Of a stretch of DNA of 64,000 bases, positions 26,133 through 38,662 are shown one piece after another (the stretch's first letter is position 1; every line of letters begins with the position of its first letter). The stretch spans positions 1-64,000 of the forward strand of contig NZ_JADFFK010000018.1 of assembly GCF_015223355.1 (NCBI RefSeq), written 5' to 3'. Source of the stretch: Salipiger mangrovisoli (lineage in GTDB: Bacteria > Pseudomonadota > Alphaproteobacteria > Rhodobacterales > Rhodobacteraceae). The position numbers and the translations under genes were made by a program. The notes below the pieces were generated by a model that made no database searches, had not been told where the DNA came from, and saw only the letters and a list, made by a program, of their open reading frames with translations.

Positions 26133-27125
26133 ATGACCGAGACGATGAGCCGATCCGAAACCAGCCTGCTGCCGCAGCTCCACGAGCCGCGCAATCCCGG
26201 CATGCCACTCGACATGGACCGGGTGATGCGCTGCACCGCCAACCGCTCGGCGATCGAGCGGCGGGCCGCGTCGCTGCCGGGGCGGCGCTCGGTGAAGAAG
26301 GACTACCAGGCGGCCTGGCTCGCCAGGGCGATCTCCTGCATCGACCTGACAACCTTGGCGGGCGACGACACGCCGGGCCGCGTGGCGCGGCTCTGCGCCA
26401 AGGCGCGCCAGCCGGTGCGGGCGGACATCCTCGAGGCGCTGGGGCTCGAGGGGCTGACCGTGGGCGCGGTCTGCGTCTACCACGACATGATCGCCCCTGC
26501 CGTCGCGGCGCTGGAGGGCAGCGGCATTCCGGTGGCGGCGGTTTCGACCGGCTTCCCGGCGGGGCTCTCGCCCTTTCCCCTGCGCGTCGCCGAGATCACC
26601 GAGAGCGTGAAGGCCGGTGCGCGGGAGATCGACATCGTCATCTCGCGCCGCCATGTGCTGACCGGCGACTGGCAGGCGCTCTACGACGAGATGCGCGCGT
26701 TCCGCGAGGCCTGCGGCGAGGCGCACGTCAAGGCGATCCTCGCCACAGGCGAGCTGGGCACGCTGCAGAACGTGGCACGGGCCTCGATGGTCTGCATGAT
26801 GGCGGGCGCCGATTTCATCAAGACCTCGACCGGCAAGGAGAGCGTCAACGCCACGCTGCCGGTGAGCCTCGTGATGATGCGGGCAATCCGCGAGTTCTAC
26901 GAGGAAACGGGCTACCGCGTCGGCTACAAGCCCGCGGGCGGCATCTCGAAGGCCAAGGACGCGGTGACCTACCTCGCGCTGGTCAAGGAGGAGCTCGGCG
27001 ACCGCTGGCTGCGGCCGGACCTCTACCGCTTCGGCGCCTCCTCGCTGCTGGGCGACATCGAGCGGCAGCTCGAACACCATGTGACCGGGGCCTATTCGGC
27101 CTCCTGGCGCCACGCCACGAGCTGA
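26133..27125 (+). CDS. deoC: Deoxyribose-phosphate aldolase
   Basis: 330 residues from ATG 26133, preceded by GGAGG. The Schiff-base lysine is K230 in AGADFIKTSTGK; the other conserved segments are CIDLTTLAGDDT, AAVSTGFPAG, GAREIDIVI and YKPAGGISKAKDA. It is longer than E. coli DeoC because of an N-terminal extension of about 60 residues, as in eukaryotic-type and many alphaproteobacterial DeoC proteins. It splits 2-deoxyribose 5-phosphate to acetaldehyde and glyceraldehyde 3-phosphate. The adjacent aldehyde dehydrogenase probably removes the acetaldehyde. Confidence 0.93.
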   Translation: MTETMSRSETSLLPQLHEPRNPGMPLDMDRVMRCTANRSAIERRAASLPGRRSVKKDYQAAWLARAISCIDLTTLAGDDTPGRVARLCAKARQPVRADILEALGLEGLTVGAVCVYHDMIAPAVAALEGSGIPVAAVSTGFPAGLSPFPLRVAEITESVKAGAREIDIVISRRHVLTGDWQALYDEMRAFREACGEAHVKAILATGELGTLQNVARASMVCMMAGADFIKTSTGKESVNATLPVSLVMMRAIREFYEETGYRVGYKPAGGISKAKDAVTYLALVKEELGDRWLRPDLYRFGASSLLGDIERQLEHHVTGAYSASWRHATS

Positions 27126-27156
27126 TGGCGCATCTGCGGAACTGGAGACGACGGAC

Positions 27157-29496
27157 ATGAGCGTGAAAGAGATCTTCGAGAGCATGGATTATGGACCCTC
27201 GCCCGAGAGCGCCGCGGATGCGCTGACCTGGATCGTCGACCAGGGCTCGCGCTTCGGCTGCTTCATCGATGGTGGGTTCACCAAGCCGGGCGCGACCTTC
27301 GAGAGCCGCAACCCCGCCACCGGCGAGGTGCTGGCCGAGGTGACGCAGGCGACTCAGGGCGATGTCGATGCGGCGGTGAAGGCCGCGCGCGCGGCGCAGC
27401 CGGCCTGGGCGAAGCTGGGCGGCAAGGGGCGCGCGCGCTTCCTCTACGCGCTGGCGCGGCTGGTGCAGAAGCATTCGCGGCTGCTGGCGGTGCTGGAGAC
27501 GCTCGACAACGGCAAACCGATCCGCGAGAGCCGGGATATCGACGTGCCGCTCGTGGCGCGGCATTTCTACTACCACGCGGGCTGCGCGCAGCTGATGGAC
27601 GCGGAACTGCCGGGGCAGGAGCCGCTGGGCGTCTGCGGGCAGATCGTGCCGTGGAACTTCCCGCTGCTGATGCTGGCCTGGAAGATCGCCCCGGCGCTGG
27701 CCATGGGCAACACCGTGGTGCTGAAGCCCGCCGAATGGACCTCGCTCACTGCGCTCTGTCTTGCCGATCTGTGCCAGCAGGCGGGGCTGCCGAAGGGCGT
27801 GGTCAACATCGTCACCGGCGATGGCGCGGTCGGCGAGATGATCACCGGGGCCGAGGTCGACAAGATCGCCTTCACCGGCTCGACCGAGGTGGGCCGGAAG
27901 ATCCGCGCCGCCACCGCCGGGAGCGGCAAGTCGCTGACGCTCGAGCTGGGCGGCAAGTCGGCCTATGTGGTCTTCGAGGATGCCGATCTCGACAGCGCGG
28001 TCGAGGGGCTTGTGGATGCGATCTGGTTCAACCAGGGGCAGGTCTGCTGCGCGGGCTCGCGCCTCTTGGTGCAGGAAGGCATCGCCGAGCGCTTCCACGA
28101 CAAGCTCAAGGCGCGGATGGACAAGCTGCGCCTTGGCGATCCGCTCGACAAGTGCATCGACATCGGCGCCATCGTCGATCCCGAGCAGAAGTCCCGGATC
28201 GAGGCGCTGATGCAAAAGGCCGCTGGCGAGGGTGAGGTCTACACCGGCTGCGCCGCGCCCGAGGGCTGCTTCATCGCGCCGACGCTGGTCACGGGGCTCT
28301 CGCCCGCATCGCTGCTGATGCAGGAGGAGATCTTCGGCCCGGTGCTGGTCTCGACCACCTTCCGCACCCCGGACGAGGCGGTGCAGATTGCCAACAACAC
28401 CCGCTACGGGCTCGCCGCCTCGGTCTGGTCCGAGAACATCAACACCGCGCTCGACGTGGCTCCGAAGCTCGAGGCCGGGGTGGTCTGGGTCAACGGCAGC
28501 AACATGTTCGACGCGGCGGCGCCCTTTGGCGGGCTGCGCGAGAGCGGCTTCGGCCGTGAGGGCGGCTGGGAGGGGCTCGCGGCCTACACCCGTTCCGCGG
28601 GCAAGGCCAAGGCGCTCAAGAAGGTCGAGGCCTTTGCGGGCGAGACCGCCGAGCCGCAGGACGTGGACCGCACCGCCAAGCTCTACATCGGCGGCAAGCA
28701 GGCGCGGCCCGATGGCGGCTACGCGCAGAACATCTACGACAAGAAGGGCAAGTTGCTGGGGCAGGCGCCGATCTCGTCGCGCAAGGACATCCGCAACGCC
28801 GTCGAGGCGGCGCGGGGCGCTTCGGGCTGGTCCTCGGCCACGGCGCACAACCGCGCGCAGGTGATCTACTACATCGCCGAGAACCTGCAGGCGCGGGCGA
28901 AGGAGTTTGCGGCGCGGATCGACGCGATGACCGGCGGCAAGACCGGTGCGGCAGAGGTCGAGGCCTCGGTCGACCGGCTCTTCACCTATGCCGCCTGGGC
29001 CGACAAGTACGAGGGCGCGGTGAAACCCGTGCCGCTGCGCGGCACCGCGCTGTCGTTGCGCCGGCCCACCGGCGTCATCGGTGCCTTCTGCGCGGACGAG
29101 GCGCCGCTGCTGGGGCTGGTCTCGGTCATGGCGCCGGCGATCGCCATGGGCAACCGCGCGCTGCTGGTCGCCTCGGAGCCCTTCCCGCTGGCGGCGACGG
29201 ATTTCTACCAGGTGCTCGACACCTCGGACCTGCCGGGCGGGGTGGTCAATATCCTCACCGGCCCGCATGAGGAGCTGGCGCCGGTGCTCGCCAGCCACAT
29301 GGATGTCGAGGCGGTCTGGAGCTTCTCGTCGTCCGACCTGTCGAAAGCCATCGAGACCGGCGCGGCGGGCAACCTGAAGCGCACTTGGGTCAACGACGGC
29401 AAGTCGCGCGACTGGATGTCGGCGGCCGGGGAGGGCGAGGCTTTCCTCGAGGCGTCGACCGAGGTGCAGACCGTCTGGATCCCCTGGGGCGCGTGA
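27157..29496 (+). CDS. ALDH16-type aldehyde dehydrogenase with second, partial ALDH domain
   Basis: 779 residues. The N-terminal domain (about 1-500) is a complete aldehyde dehydrogenase with E263 (LELGGKSAY) and the catalytic Cys C297 (GQVCCAGSR), plus PWNFPLLMLAWK and EEIFGPVL. Residues about 508-779 form a second, truncated ALDH-like domain (LYIGGKQARPDGGYAQN, TGVIGAFCADEAPLLGL, GNRALLVASE) with no catalytic GQxC motif. This two-domain layout is that of ALDH16. It follows deoC by 31 bases, so oxidation of acetaldehyde to acetate during deoxyribose salvage is the likely role. A good terminator follows. Confidence 0.9.
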   Translation: MSVKEIFESMDYGPSPESAADALTWIVDQGSRFGCFIDGGFTKPGATFESRNPATGEVLAEVTQATQGDVDAAVKAARAAQPAWAKLGGKGRARFLYALARLVQKHSRLLAVLETLDNGKPIRESRDIDVPLVARHFYYHAGCAQLMDAELPGQEPLGVCGQIVPWNFPLLMLAWKIAPALAMGNTVVLKPAEWTSLTALCLADLCQQAGLPKGVVNIVTGDGAVGEMITGAEVDKIAFTGSTEVGRKIRAATAGSGKSLTLELGGKSAYVVFEDADLDSAVEGLVDAIWFNQGQVCCAGSRLLVQEGIAERFHDKLKARMDKLRLGDPLDKCIDIGAIVDPEQKSRIEALMQKAAGEGEVYTGCAAPEGCFIAPTLVTGLSPASLLMQEEIFGPVLVSTTFRTPDEAVQIANNTRYGLAASVWSENINTALDVAPKLEAGVVWVNGSNMFDAAAPFGGLRESGFGREGGWEGLAAYTRSAGKAKALKKVEAFAGETAEPQDVDRTAKLYIGGKQARPDGGYAQNIYDKKGKLLGQAPISSRKDIRNAVEAARGASGWSSATAHNRAQVIYYIAENLQARAKEFAARIDAMTGGKTGAAEVEASVDRLFTYAAWADKYEGAVKPVPLRGTALSLRRPTGVIGAFCADEAPLLGLVSVMAPAIAMGNRALLVASEPFPLAATDFYQVLDTSDLPGGVVNILTGPHEELAPVLASHMDVEAVWSFSSSDLSKAIETGAAGNLKRTWVNDGKSRDWMSAAGEGEAFLEASTEVQTVWIPWGA

Positions 29497-29524
29497 CGCG
29501 CCGGCCATGCAGGGGCCGACTCCC

Positions 29525-29554
29525 GTGGGGCGCCTTGTCGCGCCCCACCGTTTT
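29525..29554 (+). terminator. Rho-independent terminator after the ALDH16 gene
   Basis: GTGGGGCGC (29525-29533) pairs with GCGCCCCAC (29540-29548) around a six-base loop, followed by CGTTTT. Confidence 0.8.
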
Positions 29555-29687
29555 AGGCGTTGAATCAGCCTGCTGTCCCGGATAAGGGGCGATCTTTCGC
29601 CGCAACGTTGAGAAAAGCCCTCTCCGATGCTATCTTATAAGGGCCCGGCGCCGGGGTCACATTCGGCGCGTGCCATGAAGGAGGACA

Positions 29688-29744
29688 ATGTCCTGTCACT
29701 TACTGCCGATGCGGCTGGTGCCGCTGATGCGGGGATGCCCATGA
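29688..29744 (+). CDS. Possible 18-residue leader peptide upstream of rsfS
   Basis: An ideal ribosome site AAGGAGG (29678-29684) stands three bases before an ATG at 29688. The frame MSCHLLPMRLVPLMRGCP ends in a TGA that overlaps the ATG at 29741 as ATGA. This is the geometry of a translationally coupled leader. It overlaps the longer rsfS frame in a different phase. No homology is known, and it could be chance in GC-rich DNA. Confidence 0.3.
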   Translation: MSCHLLPMRLVPLMRGCP

Positions 29745-30112
29745 CGGGGCTCACCCACACCGAGGTCACGAGCGAGGGTGTCCTTGCCGCTGTCCTCAAA
29801 TCTCTCGACGACAACAAGGCGGAAGAAACCGTGCAGATCGACCTGCGCGGCAAGACCTCCGTCTGCGACCACATGGTGATCTGCTCGGGACGTTCCTCGC
29901 GGCAGGTGGCCTCGATCGCACAGAAGCTCGCCGAGGATCTGAAACACGAGCTGGGCGTCCTGTGCAAGACCGAGGGCGAGGAGACCGGCGACTGGGTGCT
30001 GATCGACGCGGGCGACGTGATCGTCCACGTGTTCCGCCCCGAAGTCCGAGACTTCTACCAGCTCGAGAAGATGTGGATGCCGCTGGGCAAGGTCACCCAG
30101 AGCCCGAGCTGA
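29741..30112 (+). CDS. rsfS: Ribosomal silencing factor RsfS
   Basis: 123 residues from ATG 29741, within the family's usual length; in-frame ATG 29675 would give 145. The RsfS/Iojap domain shows LDDNKAEETVQIDLRGKTSVCDHMVICSG and the conserved GDWVLIDAGDVIVHVFRPEVRDFYQLEKMW end (both read in parts). It binds uL14 on the large ribosomal subunit and blocks subunit joining in starvation. It is followed by rlmH, a common bacterial pairing. Confidence 0.93.
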   Translation: MTGLTHTEVTSEGVLAAVLKSLDDNKAEETVQIDLRGKTSVCDHMVICSGRSSRQVASIAQKLAEDLKHELGVLCKTEGEETGDWVLIDAGDVIVHVFRPEVRDFYQLEKMWMPLGKVTQSPS

Positions 30113-30124
30113 CCGGGAGCGTAC

Positions 30125-30595
30125 ATGCGCGTGCATCTCTGCGTCGTGGGCCGGCTGCGGTTTGGCCCCGAGCGCGATCTTATTGACGATTACCTCAAGC
30201 GCTTCGACCGCACGGGGCGGGCGCTGGGGCTGGGTCCGGTCACGCTCTTGGAGGTCGAGGACCGCAAGGGCGGGGGCATGGCGGCGGAAGCTGCGCTGCT
30301 GCGCAAGGCGATTCCCTCGGGGGCTCGGCTCTGCGTCCTCGACGAGCGTGGCAAGCTGATGAGCTCGCCCGACTTCGCGCGGCAGCTTGGCGAGATCCGC
30401 GATGCCGGCACGGGCGATCTGGCCTTCGTGATCGGCGGGGCCGATGGCATCGATCCGTCGCTGCGGGCCGAGGCGGACATGGCCCTTAGTTTCGGCCAGA
30501 TGGTCTGGCCGCACATGCTGGTGCGGGTCATGCTGTCCGAGCAGCTCTATCGCGCCGCATCCATCCTGGCGGGCAGCCCGTACCACCGCATTTGA
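30125..30595 (+). CDS. rlmH: 23S rRNA pseudouridine-1915 N3-methyltransferase RlmH
   Basis: 156 residues, standard length. SPOUT methyltransferase knot motifs: LCVLDERGKLMSSPDFA, LAFVIGGADGIDPSL and the C-terminal LVRVMLSEQLYRAASILAGSPYHR (read in parts). It methylates pseudouridine 1915 of 23S rRNA in the 70S ribosome. It starts 12 bases after rsfS, so the two form one operon. Confidence 0.96.
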   Translation: MRVHLCVVGRLRFGPERDLIDDYLKRFDRTGRALGLGPVTLLEVEDRKGGGMAAEAALLRKAIPSGARLCVLDERGKLMSSPDFARQLGEIRDAGTGDLAFVIGGADGIDPSLRAEADMALSFGQMVWPHMLVRVMLSEQLYRAASILAGSPYHRI

Positions 30596-30806
30596 ATTTG
30601 TGTAAGTTTTCGCGTCGGCGGGATCTTGCCGTTAGGCCGACTCGCCTGCGGCGGGAATCCGCGCGAATGCAAACCCTGCGTTGCAAACACCGAAATCCCT
30701 GATTTAGCTGCAATTATCGCACCGTCGCGCAGCTGTGAAGACGAGCGAGGTTGACTGCCCTTCTACTGTCCCTGCCGGCTCCCCCGCCGGTCCCGGGCAG
30801 ATCAAC
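30596..30806. other. Non-coding region between rlmH and its terminator
   Basis: About 210 bases with no protein-like frame separate the rlmH stop from a strong terminator at 30807. A TTGACT (30750-30755) lies about 55 bases upstream of the hairpin. The stretch is large enough for a small RNA gene or a long 3-prime UTR. Nothing specific is recognised. Confidence 0.35.
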
Positions 30807-30845
30807 GGCCCCGGAGTTTCCCCGAACTCCGGGGCCCTATCTTTT
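30807..30845 (+). terminator. Strong rho-independent terminator
   Basis: A perfect 12-bp stem (30807-30818 with 30825-30836) with loop TCCCCG, followed by CTATCTTTT. It lies between convergent rlmH and uppP and may serve both strands. Confidence 0.85.
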
Positions 30846-30855
30846 CAGGGCCGGG

Positions 30856-31659
30856 TCAGCTGTAGGCGATGACCAGCAGGATCACCCCCAGGATCACCCG
30901 ATAGATGACGTAGGGCGTGAAGCTGACCGAACGCAGCAGCCGCATCATCAGGGTGAGGGCGAGCAGGGCGGAGACGAAAGCGAAGCCTGCGGCGATGGCC
31001 CCGTCTTTTGCGGCCTGCGCGTCGGCGCTGCCGATCACCTCTGCCCCGAGCAGGACGCCAGAGGCAAAGATCGTCGGAATCGACATCAGCATCGAGATCT
31101 TCGCGGCGTCATGGCGCTTGTAGCCAAGTTGACGCGCGCCGGTGATCGTGATGCCCGAGCGCGAGGTGCCGGGGATCAGCGCCACGGCCTGCCAGAGGCC
31201 AAGCTTGATGGCGTCGGCGAGGGTCCAGTCCTTCTCGGTCTTCACCTCGGGGCCCTTCTGGTCGGCCCACCACAGGACGATGCCGAAGATCAGCATGGTC
31301 CAGCCGATCACCGCCACCGAACGCAGCATGTCCGACAGCCCCGTTAGGTTCAGGATCAGCCCGACGAGGATCACCGGGATCGTTGCGACCGCGAGGAGGA
31401 AGGCCAGTTTCGAGCCGGGCGTGTCGATCTTTCCGGTCAGCATCCGCGGGATGCCCGCGAGTCCCTCGTGTACGTCCTTCCAGAAGTAGAGCACCACGGC
31501 AAAGAGCGTTCCGACGTGAACCGCCACGTCAATCACCTGTCCCTGGTCCGCCATGCCGGTGAGTCCTGGGAGGAGAATCAGGTGACCGGAGGAGGAAATC
31601 GGGAGAAACTCGGTGATGCCTTGGATGAGAGCTAGAATAATCAGTTGAGACAGGGGCAT
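30856..31659 (-). CDS. uppP: Undecaprenyl-diphosphatase UppP (BacA)
   Basis: 267 residues, polytopic membrane protein. The N-terminal ALIQGITEFLPISSSGHLIL segment holds the family (E/Q)XXXE-type motif, and ALIPGTSRSGITITGARQLG holds the PGxSRSG motif, both of the active site. It recycles undecaprenyl pyrophosphate to the monophosphate carrier used for peptidoglycan and polysaccharide assembly. It stands alone, divergent from gltD. Confidence 0.95.
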   Translation of the reverse strand: MPLSQLIILALIQGITEFLPISSSGHLILLPGLTGMADQGQVIDVAVHVGTLFAVVLYFWKDVHEGLAGIPRMLTGKIDTPGSKLAFLLAVATIPVILVGLILNLTGLSDMLRSVAVIGWTMLIFGIVLWWADQKGPEVKTEKDWTLADAIKLGLWQAVALIPGTSRSGITITGARQLGYKRHDAAKISMLMSIPTIFASGVLLGAEVIGSADAQAAKDGAIAAGFAFVSALLALTLMMRLLRSVSFTPYVIYRVILGVILLVIAYS

Positions 31660-31730
31660 GTAAGCTGGTCTCCGAGAATGAAAGCCCTTTTGCTATAGGT
31701 CCTTGGTTTTCAGGGGGAAAGAGCGAAATT

Positions 31731-31746
31731 GGTCCGTTATCGGACC
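31731..31746. promoter_or_regulatory. Palindrome in the uppP-gltD divergent region
   Basis: GGTCCG-TTAT-CGGACC followed by TAATTTTT. It may be an operator for either promoter or a small terminator-like stem. A second GC palindrome (CCCCC-TTGA-CCGGGGG) lies at about 31766-31781. Confidence 0.4.
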
Positions 31747-31770
31747 TAATTTTTGGCCAAATCGTCCCCC

Positions 31771-31799
31771 TTGACCGGGGGAGGGACAAATTTTTATCA
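31771..31799 (+). promoter_or_regulatory. Candidate gltD promoter
   Basis: TTGACC (31771-31776) and a weak TTATCA (31794-31799) are 17 bases apart, in the AT-rich segment leading to gltD. The minus 10 match is poor. Confidence 0.3.
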
Positions 31800-31885
31800 A
31801 TATAGGTCAGTATGTATGACTTTTATTCCTTTTCGACTTTAAGTAAGGAAGCCCGACCGATTGATTTGCTTGGAGACAAGGCATC

Positions 31886-33325
31886 ATGGCAAAGCAACCC
31901 ATGCTGAAATTCGTGAAGATCGAGCGCGACATGCCCGAGAAGCGGGAGGCCTCCGTCCGCAGCCACGACTTCGACGAAATTTATGCTGAGTTCGCAAAGG
32001 CCAAGGCCGAGGAGCAGGCGAGCCGCTGCAGCCAGTGCGGTGTGCCCTACTGCCAGTCCCATTGTCCTCTGCACAACAACATCCCCGACTGGCTGAACCT
32101 CACCGCGACCGGCCGTCTGGAGGAAGCCTACGAGATCAGCCAGGCCACCAATACCTTCCCGGAAATCTGCGGTCGCATCTGCCCGCAGGACCGCCTGTGC
32201 GAAGGCAACTGCGTGATCGAGCAGTCCGGTCACGGCACTGTGACCATCGGGTCTGTCGAAAAATACATCACCGACACAGCCTGGGAGCAGGGCTGGGTGA
32301 AGCCCGCCGCGCCCGCGGTGGAGCGGTCCGAGAGCGTTGGCATCATCGGCGCGGGCCCGGGTGGCCTTGCGGCGGCGGACATGCTGCGCCGCGCCGGCGT
32401 GCAGGTCATTGTCTATGACCGCTACGACCGTGGCGGCGGCCTGCTGACCTACGGCATTCCGGGCTTCAAGCTCGAGAAGGACGTGGTCATGCGCCGCATC
32501 AAGCAGCTCGAGGACGGTGGCGTGCGCTTCGTCTTCAACTGCAACGTCGGGCAGGACATGAGCTTCGACGAGATCCGCGACCAGCATGACGCGGTGATCA
32601 TCGCAACCGGGGTCTACAAGTCGCGCGACCTGCGTGGTCCGGGCGCGGGCGCCAAGGGCATCGTCAAGGCGATCGACTATCTCACCGCCTCGAACCGCAC
32701 CGCCAACTTTGGCGACAGCGTGCCCGAGTTCGAAAGCGGCGAGCTCAATGCCAAGGGCAAGCGCGTCGTGGTCATCGGTGGCGGCGACACCGCCATGGAC
32801 TGCCTGCGCACCGCGATCCGTCAGGGCGCCGAGAGCGTGAAGTGCCTCTATCGCCGCGACCGCGCCAACATGCCCGGCTCGCAGCGCGAGACCGCGAACG
32901 CCGAGGAAGAAGGCGTGCAGTTCGAGTGGCTGACCGCGCCGAAGGGCTTCAAGGGCGACGAGACCGTCGAGGCGGTGATGGTGCAGAAGATGCGTCTCGG
33001 CCTGCCCGACGCCACCGGCCGCCAGTCGCCCGAACTGATCGAGGGTGCCGACTATGAAGAGCCCGCCGATCTGGTGATCAAGGCGCTCGGCTTCGAGCCC
33101 GAGGATCTGCAGACGCTTTGGGGCGCGCCCGAACTGGAAGTCACCCGCTGGGGCACGGTGAAGGCCGAGTTCACCTCGGGCCGCACCGCGCTTCCGGGCG
33201 TCTACGCCGTGGGCGACATCGTGCGCGGTGCCTCGCTGGTGGTCTGGGCGATCCGCGACGGCCGCGACTGCGCCGAGCACGTGCTGAAGGACTTTGAAAA
33301 GCTCGCGGCCATCGCCGCCGAGTAA
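31886..33325 (+). CDS. gltD: Glutamate synthase [NADPH] small chain
   Basis: 479 residues. The N-terminal iron-sulfur region has CSQCGVPYCQSHCP and CGRICPQDRLCEGNC, the two-cluster pattern of GltD. The FAD-binding GIIGAGPGGLAAADMLRR and NADPH-binding VVVIGGGDTAMDCLRT motifs follow, with PGVYAVGDIVRGASLVVWAI near the end. It supplies electrons from NADPH to the large subunit for glutamine plus 2-oxoglutarate to two glutamates. It precedes gltB, separated by a GFA-family gene. Confidence 0.95.
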   Translation: MAKQPMLKFVKIERDMPEKREASVRSHDFDEIYAEFAKAKAEEQASRCSQCGVPYCQSHCPLHNNIPDWLNLTATGRLEEAYEISQATNTFPEICGRICPQDRLCEGNCVIEQSGHGTVTIGSVEKYITDTAWEQGWVKPAAPAVERSESVGIIGAGPGGLAAADMLRRAGVQVIVYDRYDRGGGLLTYGIPGFKLEKDVVMRRIKQLEDGGVRFVFNCNVGQDMSFDEIRDQHDAVIIATGVYKSRDLRGPGAGAKGIVKAIDYLTASNRTANFGDSVPEFESGELNAKGKRVVVIGGGDTAMDCLRTAIRQGAESVKCLYRRDRANMPGSQRETANAEEEGVQFEWLTAPKGFKGDETVEAVMVQKMRLGLPDATGRQSPELIEGADYEEPADLVIKALGFEPEDLQTLWGAPELEVTRWGTVKAEFTSGRTALPGVYAVGDIVRGASLVVWAIRDGRDCAEHVLKDFEKLAAIAAE

Positions 33326-33437
33326 GGCTTCGCGCCCGCCCCCTGCACCCTCGCGGGCATGGGGCGGGCATCCCCTTAACCTCACGCCCGAGGCGCGGTT
33401 GGCCCAGCCGACCCTTGCCGAGATCAAGGAGCGGTGC

Positions 33438-33875
33438 ATGACGCAGAAGACCGGACAATGCCTTTGCGGCGCGGTGCGCTTCACCGTGACCGAGTTCGGC
33501 AGCTTCGGCGTCTGCCATTGCGAGCAGTGTCGCCGCTGGGCCGGATCGGCGCTCTTCGCGGTGAACGTGCCCGAGGCGGCGATCACCATCGAGGGGGCCG
33601 GAGCGATCCGCAGCTTCCGCAGCTCGGACTGGGCGTCGCGCCACTTCTGCGGCACCTGCGGCTCGGTGCTCTGGTACCGCTACGACAAGGGCGTCGACGG
33701 GGCAGGGGAATACGAGGTCTGCCTCGGGCTTCTGGACGACGGCAACGGCTTCGAGATGAAGAGCGAGATCTTCGCCGACGAGAAGCCCGACAGCTGGGCG
33801 CTTACCGGCGGGCATCCGAAGTACACCCGCGCCGAGACGCTGAAGAAATTCGGCGCGGACGTCAGCGGCGCCTGA
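33438..33875 (+). CDS. GFA-family (glutathione-dependent formaldehyde-activating-like) zinc protein
   Basis: 145 residues from ATG 33438, preceded by AAGGAG. It has the GFA zinc-binding Cys pattern: CLCGAVRF, CHCEQCRRW and HFCGTCGS. Most members have unknown function despite the family name. It lies between gltD and gltB, 112 bases after the former and 133 before the latter. Its last codons are duplicated just after the stop (17-base direct repeat). A link to glutamate synthase is not evident. Confidence 0.8.
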   Translation: MTQKTGQCLCGAVRFTVTEFGSFGVCHCEQCRRWAGSALFAVNVPEAAITIEGAGAIRSFRSSDWASRHFCGTCGSVLWYRYDKGVDGAGEYEVCLGLLDDGNGFEMKSEIFADEKPDSWALTGGHPKYTRAETLKKFGADVSGA

Positions 33876-33908
33876 GCCGCAGAAGACACCCGCGGCGCCT
33901 GAGCCGCA
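33865..33908. repeat. 17-bp direct repeat across the GFA gene stop
   Basis: GCGGCGCCTGAGCCGCA occurs at 33865-33881 (containing the stop codon) and again at 33892-33908. The copies are 10 bases apart, suggesting a small local duplication. Confidence 0.75.
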
Positions 33909-34008
33909 AACCAAATTCCGGCGCGATCCCGCGCCATTTCATTCGGCGCCTCGCGCGCCAGCCACGTATCCCGGCCGCCCCGGCGGCCTTCCATGGAGGT
34001 GCTAAGCC

Positions 34009-38550
<4,542 letters not shown>

Positions 38551-38576
38551 CGCCGCGCCCGACCGAAAAGATGCAG

Positions 38577-38603
38577 CGCCCGGACCCTAGGTCCGGGCGT
38601 TTT
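38577..38603 (+). terminator. Rho-independent terminator after gltB
   Basis: CGCCCGGACC (38577-38586) pairs perfectly with GGTCCGGGCG (38590-38599) around CTA, followed by TTTT, 26 bases after the gltB stop. Confidence 0.85.
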
Positions 38604-38662
38604 CCGTTCCGTGACGCCGCAGAGCGCTTTTCCGCGGCCGCGCTCCCGTGTAGATCTGCCGC

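Noticed and set aside
26983-29508. An 841-codon minus-strand frame opposite the ALDH16 gene
   Set aside because: It has the same GC-shadow composition; the plus strand encodes a clear aldehyde dehydrogenase.
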